The translations under genes and the position numbers were made by a program. Shown piece after piece: positions 8,463 to 17,631 of a stretch of DNA of 59,151 nt (positions are counted from its first letter, which is position 1; the number at the start of each line of letters is the position of its first letter). Under the pieces are notes generated by a model that saw only the letters and a program-made list of their open reading frames with translations, did no database searches and was not told the DNA's origin. This stretch comes from Desulfobulbaceae bacterium UBA5611. Its GTDB lineage: Bacteria > Desulfobacterota > Desulfobulbia > Desulfobulbales > Desulfocapsaceae. Location: assembly GCA_002424635.1 (NCBI GenBank), contig DIKT01000017.1, positions 2,445-61,595 of the forward strand, written 5' to 3'.

Positions 8463-8873
8463 ATGCCGTCCCCAAAAAGCCCTCATTTACCGGCTCCCAC
8501 CCGCAGACGTTTTCTTTTTATCCTGGGTCTGCTGGCTCTCTGCTACCCTATTCTGCGCTTTCTCGGGTTCAAGGTGCCGACGCAGGCCCGGCTGGTTGAG
8601 ATAAAAACCACTCTTAAGCCCGGTGGTTTTTATCTGGGCCCCGATTTCATTCTTTTTGAGGGTGAGCAAGGACCATGGGTGGTGTCGCGTCAATGCACCC
8701 ATCTGGGCTGCAAGATTAACTATCGGGAGCAGGAAGGCCTTCTCGAATGCCCCTGTCATCAATCCCGGTTCAGTCCCCAGGGCGAGGTCATTCAGGGACC
8801 GGCTAAAAGACCGCTCCCTCATTTCAAGGTTGAGAAACTGGCCGATGCCGGCGGCTATATCGTCACCATCTGA
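8463..8873 (+). CDS. Membrane-anchored Rieske [2Fe-2S] protein
   Basis: Electron-transfer subunit of a quinol-oxidising cytochrome bc-type complex, exposed outside the inner membrane. The 136-aa protein has a basic N-terminus (TRRRF) and one hydrophobic helix at about residues 17-36, then the Rieske fold. Cluster ligands and disulfide cysteines are complete: C78-T-H80-L-G-C83 and C96-P-C98-H99. It is immediately followed by a cytochrome b gene, with 16 nt between them. The protein is shorter than mitochondrial-type Rieske subunits, like other bacterial QcrA proteins. Confidence 0.92.
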   Translation: MPSPKSPHLPAPTRRRFLFILGLLALCYPILRFLGFKVPTQARLVEIKTTLKPGGFYLGPDFILFEGEQGPWVVSRQCTHLGCKINYREQEGLLECPCHQSRFSPQGEVIQGPAKRPLPHFKVEKLADAGGYIVTI

Positions 8874-8889
8874 TATTTCTGAAACCCCC

Positions 8890-9729
8890 ATGAACGGCAT
8901 ACTAAAAGAGACTTTAACTGAGATTAAATGGGGCGCCTGGTGCCTGATCTCGCTTTTTATCTCCGTGCTCTCCGGGGTACTGGTGGCCTTTCAGTATGAC
9001 CCGGCCACTCCGCTTTATTCCGCCAGCTCCCTTGATGTGCTGGTTCCTTTTGGCGACTATTTCCGCTCACTGCATTTTTATTCCAGCCAACTGTTTTTTC
9101 TGCTCTCCCTCATCCATTTTGGGGTCAGCTACAACAAAAGCGACAGCTACAGCCGCGCTCAATGGATCAGACTGACCGCCACGCTGCCGGTAGGACTGCT
9201 GCTGCTTTTTACCGGTTATGTTTTACGAGGTGACAGCACCGGCTCCTCGGCCGGCCTCATTGCTGAAAATATCATTCTCGCTATTCCCGCTGTGGGCTCC
9301 AGCTTGAATAATCTTCTTTTTTCTATTAGCGATGATGGCATGAAACGGATCTACGTCAATCATATTATTGGCTTCGGTCTCGTCTGGGGCCTCCTGGCCT
9401 GGGACCATTTACGTAAATACCGGACCTCTTTCCGTCAGCATATCTTACTGACTGCTCTTATTCTTTTTTTCTGCCTGCTGCTCCCTGCCCCTTTTGAGCC
9501 GGAACAATTGGGACTATTGCATATCAACGGTCCCTGGTTTTTTCTTGGTCTGCAGGAACTGCTCCGCTATCTTCCCTCTCTGCTGGCCGGGGTCATCTTT
9601 CCCGCCACCCTGATCCTGGCCCTGTTCTTTCTGCAACGACAGAACAGATATAGTTCCCAGCTCCTCACCTTCATCCTCAGCTGGCTGGGCCTATATGCCC
9701 TTCTGACGATTATGGCCCTGTGCCGATAA
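8890..9729 (+). CDS. Cytochrome b/b6-type quinol oxidase subunit
   Basis: Diheme membrane subunit expected to pair with the Rieske protein upstream. The 279-aa product has four heme-ligand histidines in the correct spacing: H62 and H76 in helix B, H158 and H173 in helix D. A Qo-site-like motif GPWFFLGLQELLRYLP and two final hydrophobic helices resemble a fused, shortened subunit IV. The ATG at 8890 is chosen because the homologous region starts there; upstream sequence in this frame overlaps the Rieske gene. No cytochrome c gene lies alongside, so the electron acceptor is not evident. Confidence 0.88.
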   Translation: MNGILKETLTEIKWGAWCLISLFISVLSGVLVAFQYDPATPLYSASSLDVLVPFGDYFRSLHFYSSQLFFLLSLIHFGVSYNKSDSYSRAQWIRLTATLPVGLLLLFTGYVLRGDSTGSSAGLIAENIILAIPAVGSSLNNLLFSISDDGMKRIYVNHIIGFGLVWGLLAWDHLRKYRTSFRQHILLTALILFFCLLLPAPFEPEQLGLLHINGPWFFLGLQELLRYLPSLLAGVIFPATLILALFFLQRQNRYSSQLLTFILSWLGLYALLTIMALCR

Positions 9730-9735
9730 AGATCA

Positions 9736-10173
9736 TTATTTTTCCGGCAAGCCAGCCCGGACACAACGCACGTAATTTTTCTTGGTTTTTTCTTCCCAAT
9801 TATCATCGCCATTGGCAAAGTAGACAACCCAGCCAGACGACGCCGGGTAATCCGCTACGGTAGTAGCCGACCAGTAAGATGCCGGACGGCAGCTAAAAGC
9901 AGGCTCAATAGCAGGATAATAGCTGCTGATGGCAACAATGGATTTCAACTCCCGAATGTTGGGCAACCGCCAGTCATTCTGCAAATCAACAGCCAGATTT
10001 TGACAATAGGCCAGGGCCTCCTGCCAGTTACGGGGTGTGCCGTCATCGCTTTTCTGCCAAGCCAGACCGCTTCCCTGATCAAGGACGATATCATGGCCGG
10101 CACTATAAGGGCCGATGGCCTGAGCAGGAGGGCAAAGGCATGTAACAGCCAGAAGGATAAGAACACTGCTCAT
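9736..10173 (-). CDS. Secreted DUF1566 (Lcl-like) domain protein A
   Basis: A probable exported protein of about 145 aa. The signal peptide begins MSSVLILLAVTCLC and ends with AQA. The mature part is a single DUF1566/Lcl C-terminal domain: GLAWQKSDDGTPRNWQEAL, then DWRLPNIRELKSI, YWSATT and YVRCVR. The domain is related to C-type-lectin-like folds, and its role here is unknown. The start is ambiguous: an ATG at 10254 with AAGAG upstream would add 27 residues including RTRRRT before the hydrophobic stretch. A paralogue lies directly upstream (10337-10945), so the pair looks like a tandem duplication. Confidence 0.75.
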   Translation of the reverse strand: MSSVLILLAVTCLCPPAQAIGPYSAGHDIVLDQGSGLAWQKSDDGTPRNWQEALAYCQNLAVDLQNDWRLPNIRELKSIVAISSYYPAIEPAFSCRPASYWSATTVADYPASSGWVVYFANGDDNWEEKTKKNYVRCVRAGLPEK

Positions 10174-10336
10174 GATGGTCCGCCTTCTTGTCCTCGGTCT
10201 GGCCCGCCCGAGACACAGCGACTGCGGGTGCGGCTGGTGCGCTATTAATTTCATATTTCTCTTGGCCCTACGATTATTTTTTATTTTGGACTAAATGGCA
10301 GAATAACAATCTACATGGGTTTCTAACGCACCGACC

Positions 10337-10945
10337 TCATAAGTGAGTGCGAACACAACGGACATAATATTTGTTTTTTTTATCAAGCCAATGATCACCA
10401 CCATCATTGAAAAAAATACCCCATGCATATATGGGATCCCCTGCATACGAAGCAGAAGACCAGTAAAAGGAGGCCTGACAACTAAAAACCGGATTAATGG
10501 CCGGATATGACCGGCCGTAATCAACAATGGAATCAAGTTCGGCTCTGGTCGGCAAACGCCAGTCAGTCTCGTCTGCCAAAGTAAGACAGGCACAGTAGTC
10601 AACAGCCTGTTGCCAGGTGCGGGCTATACCATCATCAGCCTGCATCCACAGCAAACCACTGGCCTGTGCGGTGACCGTTAGATTATTATTGTGCTGATAG
10701 GCGGGTTGCAGGCCAAGATAGTGGGCATCCTGACCAGACAGCGGCTGACCGGCCACCGGATCATCTATCTCTTGGCCGGACATATCGTAAAATTTTTGCT
10801 GACCGGTATCTGCCACAAAATTGTGCTCGGCAGCAGCCTCCACGGTAAACAGCCCCAACAGGACTAACAACAACAGCATCATACCTGGCAGTATGCGCTT
10901 CACAGCAACTGTGCTCATCATATGTACCAGCGTTATTCTTGGCAT
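10337..10945 (-). CDS. Secreted DUF1566 (Lcl-like) domain protein B
   Basis: Paralogue of the neighbour at 9736-10173, with the same GLLWMQADDGIARTWQQAV, DWRLPTRAELDSIVDY, YWSSASYAG and YVRCVR landmarks. A strong hydrophobic export signal (MMLLLLVLLGLF, ending EAAA) precedes about 60 residues that are absent from the other copy. I chose the ATG at 10945 because AGG lies just upstream and it falls after the rmuC stop. ATGs at 10921 and 10918 are also possible. Cysteines in the domain suggest disulfides. Function is unknown; cell-surface or periplasmic location is inferred. Confidence 0.7.
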   Translation of the reverse strand: MPRITLVHMMSTVAVKRILPGMMLLLLVLLGLFTVEAAAEHNFVADTGQQKFYDMSGQEIDDPVAGQPLSGQDAHYLGLQPAYQHNNNLTVTAQASGLLWMQADDGIARTWQQAVDYCACLTLADETDWRLPTRAELDSIVDYGRSYPAINPVFSCQASFYWSSASYAGDPIYAWGIFFNDGGDHWLDKKNKYYVRCVRTHL

Positions 10946-10970
10946 AAACCTGCTGGTCCCTATATCAGCA

Positions 10971-12332
10971 TCAGGCAGCATCAGGTCCTGCCGAGTCATT
11001 GTCAACCTCATCCTCTTCCCTCACCTCAAGAGATAATAATACAGCTGCCTCCGCAAGTGGAAGCTCCTGTACATCGCGTAATCTTCTATCTACCGCCCTC
11101 GATCTCGTTTTGGCCTGATCGATAGTTTTGGACGCCTGCTCCAGTTTTTTCTGCACATTATCGAGCACATCCCCATATTTGGTCCACTCGGTTTTCACGG
11201 CCGCCAGCAGATTCCATACCTCACTGGAGCGCTTCTGGATGGCCAGGGTCCGAAAGCCCATTTGCAGACTGCTTAAAATCGACCACAAGGTCGTCGGTCC
11301 GGCGATCACCACCCGGCATTCCCGCTGCAGGGACTCGGTCAGGCCGGTGCGACGGATAACCTCGGCAAAAAGGCCTTCGATCGGCAGGAAGAGGATGGCA
11401 AAATCAGTGGTCTTGGGCGGATTGAGATACTTCCGGCAGATGTCGCCGGCAGCGGCCTTGACCCGGATTTCCAGCTGCTTGCCAGCTGTTTCCACCCCGG
11501 CCGGATCACCTGCCTCCTGGGCATCAATCAGCCGTTGATAATCCTCAATTGGGAACTTGGCATCAATGGGCAGCCAGACAATCTCATCTTTATCAAGACC
11601 CGCACCCGGCAGATTAATCGCAAATTCAACCCGTTCACCGCCATCTTTGGTGGCCACATTGATACCAAACTGCTCGGGATTGAGAACCTGTGCCAGTAAG
11701 GCGCCTAGCTGGACTTCACCCCATGTGCCCCTGGTCTTGACATTGGTCAGCACCCTTTTCAGATCCCCCACGCCGGTGGCCAAAGTTTGCATCTCGCCCA
11801 GGCCTTTATGCACCAGTTCCAGCCGCTCGCTGACCAGCTTAAAAGACTCACCGAGGCGTTTTTCCAGAGTCCCCTGCAGCTTCTCGTCGACGGTCTGTCT
11901 CATCTGCTCCAGCTGTTTGGCATTATCAGCCTGCATGCTATGCAATTTGCCTTCCACGGTCAGTCTGAGGGCTTCCAGTTTTTTCTCATTCGAATCGGCA
12001 AGCTGAGCAATTACAATGGACATGGCCTCCAGCCGTTCCTTCTGGATAACAGCAACATCCTTGATTCGCTGGAGCACGCCATCACCAAAATTCTTAAAGG
12101 CTTCGGCCAGTTCCTGCCGCTGTTCCCGGGCGGTCTTGTTCAATTCCTCCCGGCTGCTGATCCCTTCCTCTCTGAGGATATATTCGGTACGGCCCTGTGC
12201 CTTTTCTATGGTATCAAGCCGGGCAAGAAATACGGAGGCATCAAACTGCCGCGTTACCTTTTTTAAAAGCAGCAGAACCAGCAGCAAAATGACCAGCAGC
12301 AAGGTAAGAACGAATAGCAGATAATCAGGCAC
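10971..12332 (-). CDS. rmuC: DNA recombination protein RmuC
   Basis: RmuC-family protein, linked in E. coli to limiting recombination at inverted repeats; a nuclease fold is predicted for the family. The 453-aa product has an N-terminal membrane helix (about residues 4-23), then a long coiled coil (about 30-175). The conserved RmuC core follows, with RGTWGEVQLGALLAQVL, WLPIDAKFP (the PD-(D/E)XK-like part) and ILFLPIEGLFAEV. The start is a GTG with AGAGGT 5 nt upstream. A GC-rich stem without a U-tract lies between it and the upstream ligase gene. Confidence 0.93.
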   Translation of the reverse strand: MPDYLLFVLTLLLVILLLVLLLLKKVTRQFDASVFLARLDTIEKAQGRTEYILREEGISSREELNKTAREQRQELAEAFKNFGDGVLQRIKDVAVIQKERLEAMSIVIAQLADSNEKKLEALRLTVEGKLHSMQADNAKQLEQMRQTVDEKLQGTLEKRLGESFKLVSERLELVHKGLGEMQTLATGVGDLKRVLTNVKTRGTWGEVQLGALLAQVLNPEQFGINVATKDGGERVEFAINLPGAGLDKDEIVWLPIDAKFPIEDYQRLIDAQEAGDPAGVETAGKQLEIRVKAAAGDICRKYLNPPKTTDFAILFLPIEGLFAEVIRRTGLTESLQRECRVVIAGPTTLWSILSSLQMGFRTLAIQKRSSEVWNLLAAVKTEWTKYGDVLDNVQKKLEQASKTIDQAKTRSRAVDRRLRDVQELPLAEAAVLLSLEVREEDEVDNDSAGPDAA

Positions 12333-12423
12333 AGAAGACCTCTTTTCATAAGAATGATTAGTTCAGTTCACAAACGGGCCCAGCACAGAATGAAATCATA
12401 CCCCCAGCCGGACAAAGCCGGCC

Positions 12424-14121
12424 TTATGTCATCATACCGCTATGATAGTAATAGCGTTTGATCTTATGGGTAGCTGTCTTGACAAAAGGCTCCCGATGTT
12501 CGACTATCCTGGTCAAGCGCGAGGCCGGTGATAACTGGTCATTGACCCTTATCTGCATCTCCGCCAGCAGTTTACTGATGTGTTCTGATCGTTGAGAAGG
12601 AGACTGACCGGCTGCTTCTGTCTCAATATATTCATAATCCAGATAGACCCAGGCCTCAAGACGGCCTTTATGTTCCAGCACCAGCGACTCCGCCACCCAG
12701 GGATAAGCATTGATCTTGTGCTCTATGGCCTCCGGATAGATATTCTCGCCATTGGCCATCACAATAACATTCTTGGATCGCCCCCGGATATGCAGATTAC
12801 CAAAAGCATCCAGAGTGCCAAGATCGCCGGTAGCCAGCCAGCCGTCATCAGTGATGGTACTGGCGGTTGCCTCCTGGTTATTATAGTAGCCCCGCATAAC
12901 ATTGGGGCCGGAAGCATAAATTTCGCCGATACCGCTGGCCGGCTCAGGGTTGACTATTTTCAGCCGGACCCCGGGGATCGGCTTGCCGGTAGAACCGACC
13001 ACAATGGTTTTATCTCCCAGCGGCCCCCCGGCCAGCAGCGGGGCGCATTCGGTCAGGCCATAACCAATGACATAAGGGAAATCCGCCTCATGCAGAAACT
13101 GTTCAACTTCCGGATTAAGGGCCGCCCCCCCTATGCCCATGAGGTGCAGATTGCCGCCGAAAAACTCAAGTAACTTGGCGCCGATCCGTTTATAAATAAA
13201 TTTCCGGCCAAAGCGCACCTTACAGATTAGAGACAGGACCCGACTGTGGCTGATCGTTGGCATCACTCTTTTTTTATAGATCTTTTCCAGCACCAGGGGC
13301 ACGGCAAAGATGGCATAAGGTTTTTCCTGATGGCAGATTTTCTGGAGGACGGCCGGTGTTGGGGTCTTGCCGGCATAAGCAATCCTGGCCCCCCGCAGTA
13401 AAGGCAGAATAAAGCCTAAGGTAAATTCATAGGCATGGGACAAGGGCAGAATAGAGAGAAAAACAACTCCCGGCTCAATATCAAGCATGGCAGAAGCGGA
13501 ACAGGCATTGGCCGCCAGATTCCGGTGGCTAAGCATGACGGCCTTGGAAAAGCCTGAAGTTCCTGAGGTATAAAGAATAGAGGCAAGATCATCGGCCAGT
13601 ACCTTATCAAAGCCGGGAGACCCTTGGGCCTGAGCCTCATTCCATAGCGCGAGGCCTTCTGCCAGATAATGGGAAAACGTCTCAGTGGCCGCCATCTCCA
13701 GGCAGGTCACCGAGTCATCAAGGGCGATGATAAGCTTTCGCCCTTGATGATTGAACTCAGCTATTTTATCCAACTGACGCTCAGTAATAAAGATAACCGC
13801 CACTTGCATTTCTGTGAGAATATGCTGGACGTCCGCCTTCGGTAAGTCGGGCAGAACAGGCACGGCCACCGCCCCTAGCCGGACAATGGCAAAATAGGCA
13901 ATGCCCCAGTTAGGGGAATTTTCAGCCAGGATAGCCACATGGTCACCCTTTTTAACTCCTGCTCTGGTCAATCGCAGGGCCAGGGCCATGATGCGCTCAT
14001 AAAAAACCTGATAGCTGATCGGGGTTGCCAGGGCCATGCCCACGGCTGGCCGCTCAGTAAACTGCTGCTGGCTGGAGTCGATAATATCATTTAAGGTCAT
14101 ATATATATTATGCTTATCCAT
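12424..14121 (-). CDS. AMP-dependent acyl-CoA synthetase (long-chain fatty-acid ligase type)
   Basis: ANL-superfamily enzyme that activates a carboxylic acid with ATP, then transfers it to CoA or another acceptor. The 565-aa product has the P-loop-like signature ILYTSGTSGFSKAVMLSH, the mid-domain GYGLTECAPLLAGG, the ATGDLG hinge region and RGRSKNVIVMANGENIYP. The C-terminal lysine region ends KTATHKIKRY. The ATG at 14121 has AAGGAA 5 nt upstream; an ATG at 14175 adds 18 residues without a site. The gene stands alone, so the substrate is not determined; long-chain fatty acid is inferred from overall similarity. Confidence 0.85.
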   Translation of the reverse strand: MDKHNIYMTLNDIIDSSQQQFTERPAVGMALATPISYQVFYERIMALALRLTRAGVKKGDHVAILAENSPNWGIAYFAIVRLGAVAVPVLPDLPKADVQHILTEMQVAVIFITERQLDKIAEFNHQGRKLIIALDDSVTCLEMAATETFSHYLAEGLALWNEAQAQGSPGFDKVLADDLASILYTSGTSGFSKAVMLSHRNLAANACSASAMLDIEPGVVFLSILPLSHAYEFTLGFILPLLRGARIAYAGKTPTPAVLQKICHQEKPYAIFAVPLVLEKIYKKRVMPTISHSRVLSLICKVRFGRKFIYKRIGAKLLEFFGGNLHLMGIGGAALNPEVEQFLHEADFPYVIGYGLTECAPLLAGGPLGDKTIVVGSTGKPIPGVRLKIVNPEPASGIGEIYASGPNVMRGYYNNQEATASTITDDGWLATGDLGTLDAFGNLHIRGRSKNVIVMANGENIYPEAIEHKINAYPWVAESLVLEHKGRLEAWVYLDYEYIETEAAGQSPSQRSEHISKLLAEMQIRVNDQLSPASRLTRIVEHREPFVKTATHKIKRYYYHSGMMT

Positions 14122-14316
14122 AAGGATTCCTTGCAATGATGGTGCTGACTTTGATAATATGATGCAGCCGCTCAATAGCTGAAAAAGAGTAAGCTCTGAA
14201 CATTAATTCACACGGTATGTACCTTACAATAAATTTGCCAGCCAATTAAGAAGAACAATACGAAAATAACAAAAGAGCCTTATTATTTGTATTTTTTAAA
14301 AAAATAACTTAAATTC

Positions 14317-14343
14317 TTGACAAGAAACTGCCTGTTATATAGA
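14317..14343 (+). promoter_or_regulatory. Putative promoter of the S11 peptidase gene
   Basis: TTGACA (14317-14322) is followed by TATAGA (14338-14343) at 15 nt, or TAGAAA at 17 nt, in a very AT-rich stretch. It points toward the start codon at 14404. Confidence 0.4.
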
Positions 14344-14403
14344 AATAATTAAGTTATATTTATTATATTTTTCCTGATATTAACAATACCCACACGTGCC
14401 CCT

Positions 14404-15528
14404 ATGCGAAAACACCTTGTTGGCCCCTTCCTGCTGACCAATGTCCTCTTCTGCTTGTTCTTTATCAGTATATCGGTGATACCTGCAGCAGCTGTGCCGG
14501 TATTGCAGGATAAGAATAAACAACCGGTGTCTTCCATACAGAAAAGTCCTGTCCAAAAACGGTCTCCTCAAGAAGTAATAATTCTCGGCAATTACAAGGG
14601 CACCTCTCCTCATAAAAAACAGGTTGGTCCACCTGATCGCGAACTTAGCCAAACCATAAAGACTGTCACACAGACAGTTACAGTCACCAAAACTTACACG
14701 ACCAAGACAGGCTCCAGAGGCCATGCTCAGATCCAGAAAAAGATTTCAGCAAAAAGCGCCATGGTCATGGATGCCAGTAATGGCCAGACTATTTTTGCAG
14801 TTGCGCCCGATACCCCCCGTCAACCAGCCAGCACCATCAAAATTCTGACCGGCATGATTGCCCTTAAATCCCTTGATTTCAGTGAATCTATTTCCGTCAG
14901 CTCAAAGGCAGCCGACCAACCAAGCTCCAAAGTCCATTTAGAGAGGAAGAAGCAGTATAAGGCCGATGACCTTATCAATGCTGTGCTCCTCTCTTCGGCC
15001 AACGATGCCAGCGTCGCTATTGCCGAAAAAATTGCCGGCTCTGAGAAATCTTTTGCCCAGATGATGACCCTGCGGGCCAAATTATGGGGTGCCCAGCAGA
15101 CTATCTGCAAGACGGCCAACGGTCTGACTGCTGCCGGACAAACCAGTACCGCCAGGGATCTGGCTACCATCTTCAGACACGCCATGGAGGACAAAGAATT
15201 CTCTCAGAGGATGAAACAGGTCAAGGCCCATACTGCAGAGGGAAAACTGCTCCGCAATCACAACAAGGCTCTCTGGCAGATAGAAGGGGCAATCGGCGGT
15301 AAAACCGGTTTTACTAATGCGGCCGGTCAGACCTATGTGGGCAAATTTAAAAGAGGCTCCAATGAAATTATCGTGGCGATCATGGGCAGCAGAACCATGT
15401 GGGCTGATCTGAAAACACTGGTGGAATACGGCTTTTCGCAACAGGCATTAACAGCAGCGGAAAACAGCAAGAGTATAAAGGACGTCAAAGTGATCGCCAG
15501 TATCCCTGCAGTAAGCGAACAACAATAA
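14404..15528 (+). CDS. Secreted D-alanyl-D-alanine carboxypeptidase family protein (peptidase S11)
   Basis: Penicillin-binding-protein-type serine peptidase that trims peptidoglycan stem peptides in the periplasm. The 374-aa precursor has a signal peptide (hydrophobic residues about 9-30, ending PAAA). A low-complexity K/T/Q/P-rich linker follows (about 35-110), then the catalytic domain. The three active-site motifs are complete: S143-T-I-K146, S198-A-N200 and K300-T-G302. The long linker is unusual. The C-terminal membrane-binding domain of classical DacA/DacC proteins appears to be missing or very short. Confidence 0.88.
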   Translation: MRKHLVGPFLLTNVLFCLFFISISVIPAAAVPVLQDKNKQPVSSIQKSPVQKRSPQEVIILGNYKGTSPHKKQVGPPDRELSQTIKTVTQTVTVTKTYTTKTGSRGHAQIQKKISAKSAMVMDASNGQTIFAVAPDTPRQPASTIKILTGMIALKSLDFSESISVSSKAADQPSSKVHLERKKQYKADDLINAVLLSSANDASVAIAEKIAGSEKSFAQMMTLRAKLWGAQQTICKTANGLTAAGQTSTARDLATIFRHAMEDKEFSQRMKQVKAHTAEGKLLRNHNKALWQIEGAIGGKTGFTNAAGQTYVGKFKRGSNEIIVAIMGSRTMWADLKTLVEYGFSQQALTAAENSKSIKDVKVIASIPAVSEQQ

Positions 15529-15628
15529 ATTCCCAGGCACCGTGCCCACCTGGATATCATTGTTTTCAGCCTTCAACTGTTCTCTTTTGGATTGTTCTTC
15601 TGATCAAAACCGGCGTGTAATCGACCGG

Positions 15629-17482
15629 CTATTTTTTTCCCGTCATTTTCCGAGATGCCTGTTTGCTCATGCTCTTTTGAGGTCGTTGCTGATCCGATAG
15701 GCACCTCTGTCTTTCCAGCAGACCGCGCTGCTCTTTTCTCTCTAATTTTTTACGGGCCACCTGGATGGGTTCATCGGTATCCCGATGCAGACCGGTCACA
15801 AACATGGCCGTCGACAGGGTGCCAGGGGTCGGCGTGAAATCCTGAAACTGCTTGACCTGCAGATCAAGGGTCCCGAGCTTTTTAAGCAGAGCCTCAGTAT
15901 GTTCAGCTGTGCAACCAGGATGCGCAGAGATCATATAGGGCGTAAAGATGATCTTTTTTCCCAACTCTGCCGCCACTGCCCGGCAATGGGATACAAAATC
16001 GATCAACTGCTGATGTGATTCTTTATGCATGAGGCTTAACACGGCATCTTCTGTGTGCTCAGGGGCAATCTTCATAGCCCCCGGCGTGTGTTTAGCGATA
16101 ATCTCCGCCAACAGGCGCGGCGTCTTGAGCAGCAGCTCCATACGTAGTCCTGACGAGATAAAGACATGTTTGACCTTTTCAATTTTCAGAATGTCATGGA
16201 GAAGCTTGACAAAGGCCTCTTCATCCACCTGCAAATTAGGGCACAGCTGCGGATAGAGACAATCATGCTTGCGACAGGAACCGACCTTACAGCTGGTTTG
16301 ATACAGGTTGGCGGTCGGCCCCCCCAGATCACTGATGGTACCGGTAAAGTTATCCATCGCACTGACGATCCTGACTTCACGCAGGATGGATGCCGGACTG
16401 CGGCTGCTGATAATTGGTCCTTGGTGGCGGGTGATGGCACAGAAAGAACAGTTGCCGGAACAGCCGCGCACAATCGTGAGGGAATGACAGATCATGCGAT
16501 AGGCCGGGATATCAGGATTTGTCGGATGAGGCTTCCGACTGTAGGGCAACTCATAAACCTGATCCAGCTCGGCTGTGGTCAATGGGGCTGCCACCGGATG
16601 CTGGAGCAGCCAAGAACTCTGTTGCCTCTGCAACAACTGAGTCGGCAGATAGCCGCGGGCATGGACATCAACCAGCCGCTCCGCTGCCATGAATAACCGC
16701 TGGTCAACCTCGATGGCCTGCCAGGAAGGCAAAATAGAACAGCTGTCGCTGCCGGCTGGTGGCAGATCCGGAAAACGAAGCTGCATCTGGGCCTCAGTCA
16801 ACCGCTCGCAGCTGCCGTTGATGGCCTCCAGTCCCAAGCCGGCGGCCAGACGGGCAGCAGCCTCAACCACCGCCCGTTCGCCCATACCATAAATGAGCAG
16901 GTCGGCCTTGGCATCGGCCAGCAACGAGCCGCGAAGTTTTCCCTGCTGATAATCATAATGAACAAAACGCCGCAGAGAGGCCTCTACTCCACCAAGGATA
17001 ATGGCCACCTCTTTAAACGCGGCGCGGGCCAGATTGGCATAGATGAGGCTGGCACGATCAGGCCGGTACCGGTTTGTCCTGCTCCGCTCGCTGCTGCGCC
17101 ACGGATTACCGCCCGCCGAATAGGCATCTTCTGTGCGCACTTTGCCATTACCGGAATAATTAGCAACAATGGAGTCGAGATTGCCGGCGCTGATCCCGAA
17201 AAAAAGACGGGGCCGGCCGAATTGCAGGAAATCATCCAGCCGGTCATAACGGGGTTGAGCCAGAATGGCCACTCGATAGCCATGACTTTCCAGTAATCTG
17301 CCGATCAAGGCAATGCCAAAGGAGGGATGATCGATATAGGCATCCCCGGAGACTAGGACGATATCGACCTGGTCCCAGCCCCGCTTGCGACACTCCTCCC
17401 CTGAAGCCGGCAAAGGCTGGCGGCTGCCTGGCGTTAAACCATTGGATCTGGGCCGGGTAGTTGTAAGATTGGATTTAGTCAT
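15629..17482 (-). CDS. YgiQ-family radical SAM protein
   Basis: Member of the large UPF0313/YgiQ radical SAM family, whose substrate is not established. The 617-aa protein has a cobalamin-binding-like N-terminal region (VLVSGDAYIDHPSFG). The [4Fe-4S] motif is C341-S-G-N-C345-S-F-C348, with ICHSLTIVRG directly before it. A TSCKVGSCRKHDCLYPQLCP cysteine cluster follows, and the C-terminus is basic. Length and motifs match the family. It is transcribed divergently from the nth-xthA fusion with a 149-bp gap. Confidence 0.9.
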   Translation of the reverse strand: MTKSNLTTTRPRSNGLTPGSRQPLPASGEECRKRGWDQVDIVLVSGDAYIDHPSFGIALIGRLLESHGYRVAILAQPRYDRLDDFLQFGRPRLFFGISAGNLDSIVANYSGNGKVRTEDAYSAGGNPWRSSERSRTNRYRPDRASLIYANLARAAFKEVAIILGGVEASLRRFVHYDYQQGKLRGSLLADAKADLLIYGMGERAVVEAAARLAAGLGLEAINGSCERLTEAQMQLRFPDLPPAGSDSCSILPSWQAIEVDQRLFMAAERLVDVHARGYLPTQLLQRQQSSWLLQHPVAAPLTTAELDQVYELPYSRKPHPTNPDIPAYRMICHSLTIVRGCSGNCSFCAITRHQGPIISSRSPASILREVRIVSAMDNFTGTISDLGGPTANLYQTSCKVGSCRKHDCLYPQLCPNLQVDEEAFVKLLHDILKIEKVKHVFISSGLRMELLLKTPRLLAEIIAKHTPGAMKIAPEHTEDAVLSLMHKESHQQLIDFVSHCRAVAAELGKKIIFTPYMISAHPGCTAEHTEALLKKLGTLDLQVKQFQDFTPTPGTLSTAMFVTGLHRDTDEPIQVARKKLERKEQRGLLERQRCLSDQQRPQKSMSKQASRKMTGKK

Positions 17483-17631
17483 TATTATTGCTGGAATTAC
17501 TTATTGGCCGCTGATAGTTTACATCTGTACAGGAATCACAGGGAAACAGTCAGATAATACCAGAAAATTCAATGAAGAGATATAATTTAGATATAGCAGC
17601 ACAAACAAAAACCTCCATCTTTAACTGCTAA

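Noticed and set aside
8623..8889. Longer N-terminus for the cytochrome b protein
   Set aside because: The extension is a second frame through the Rieske gene; homology and membrane topology start at 8890.
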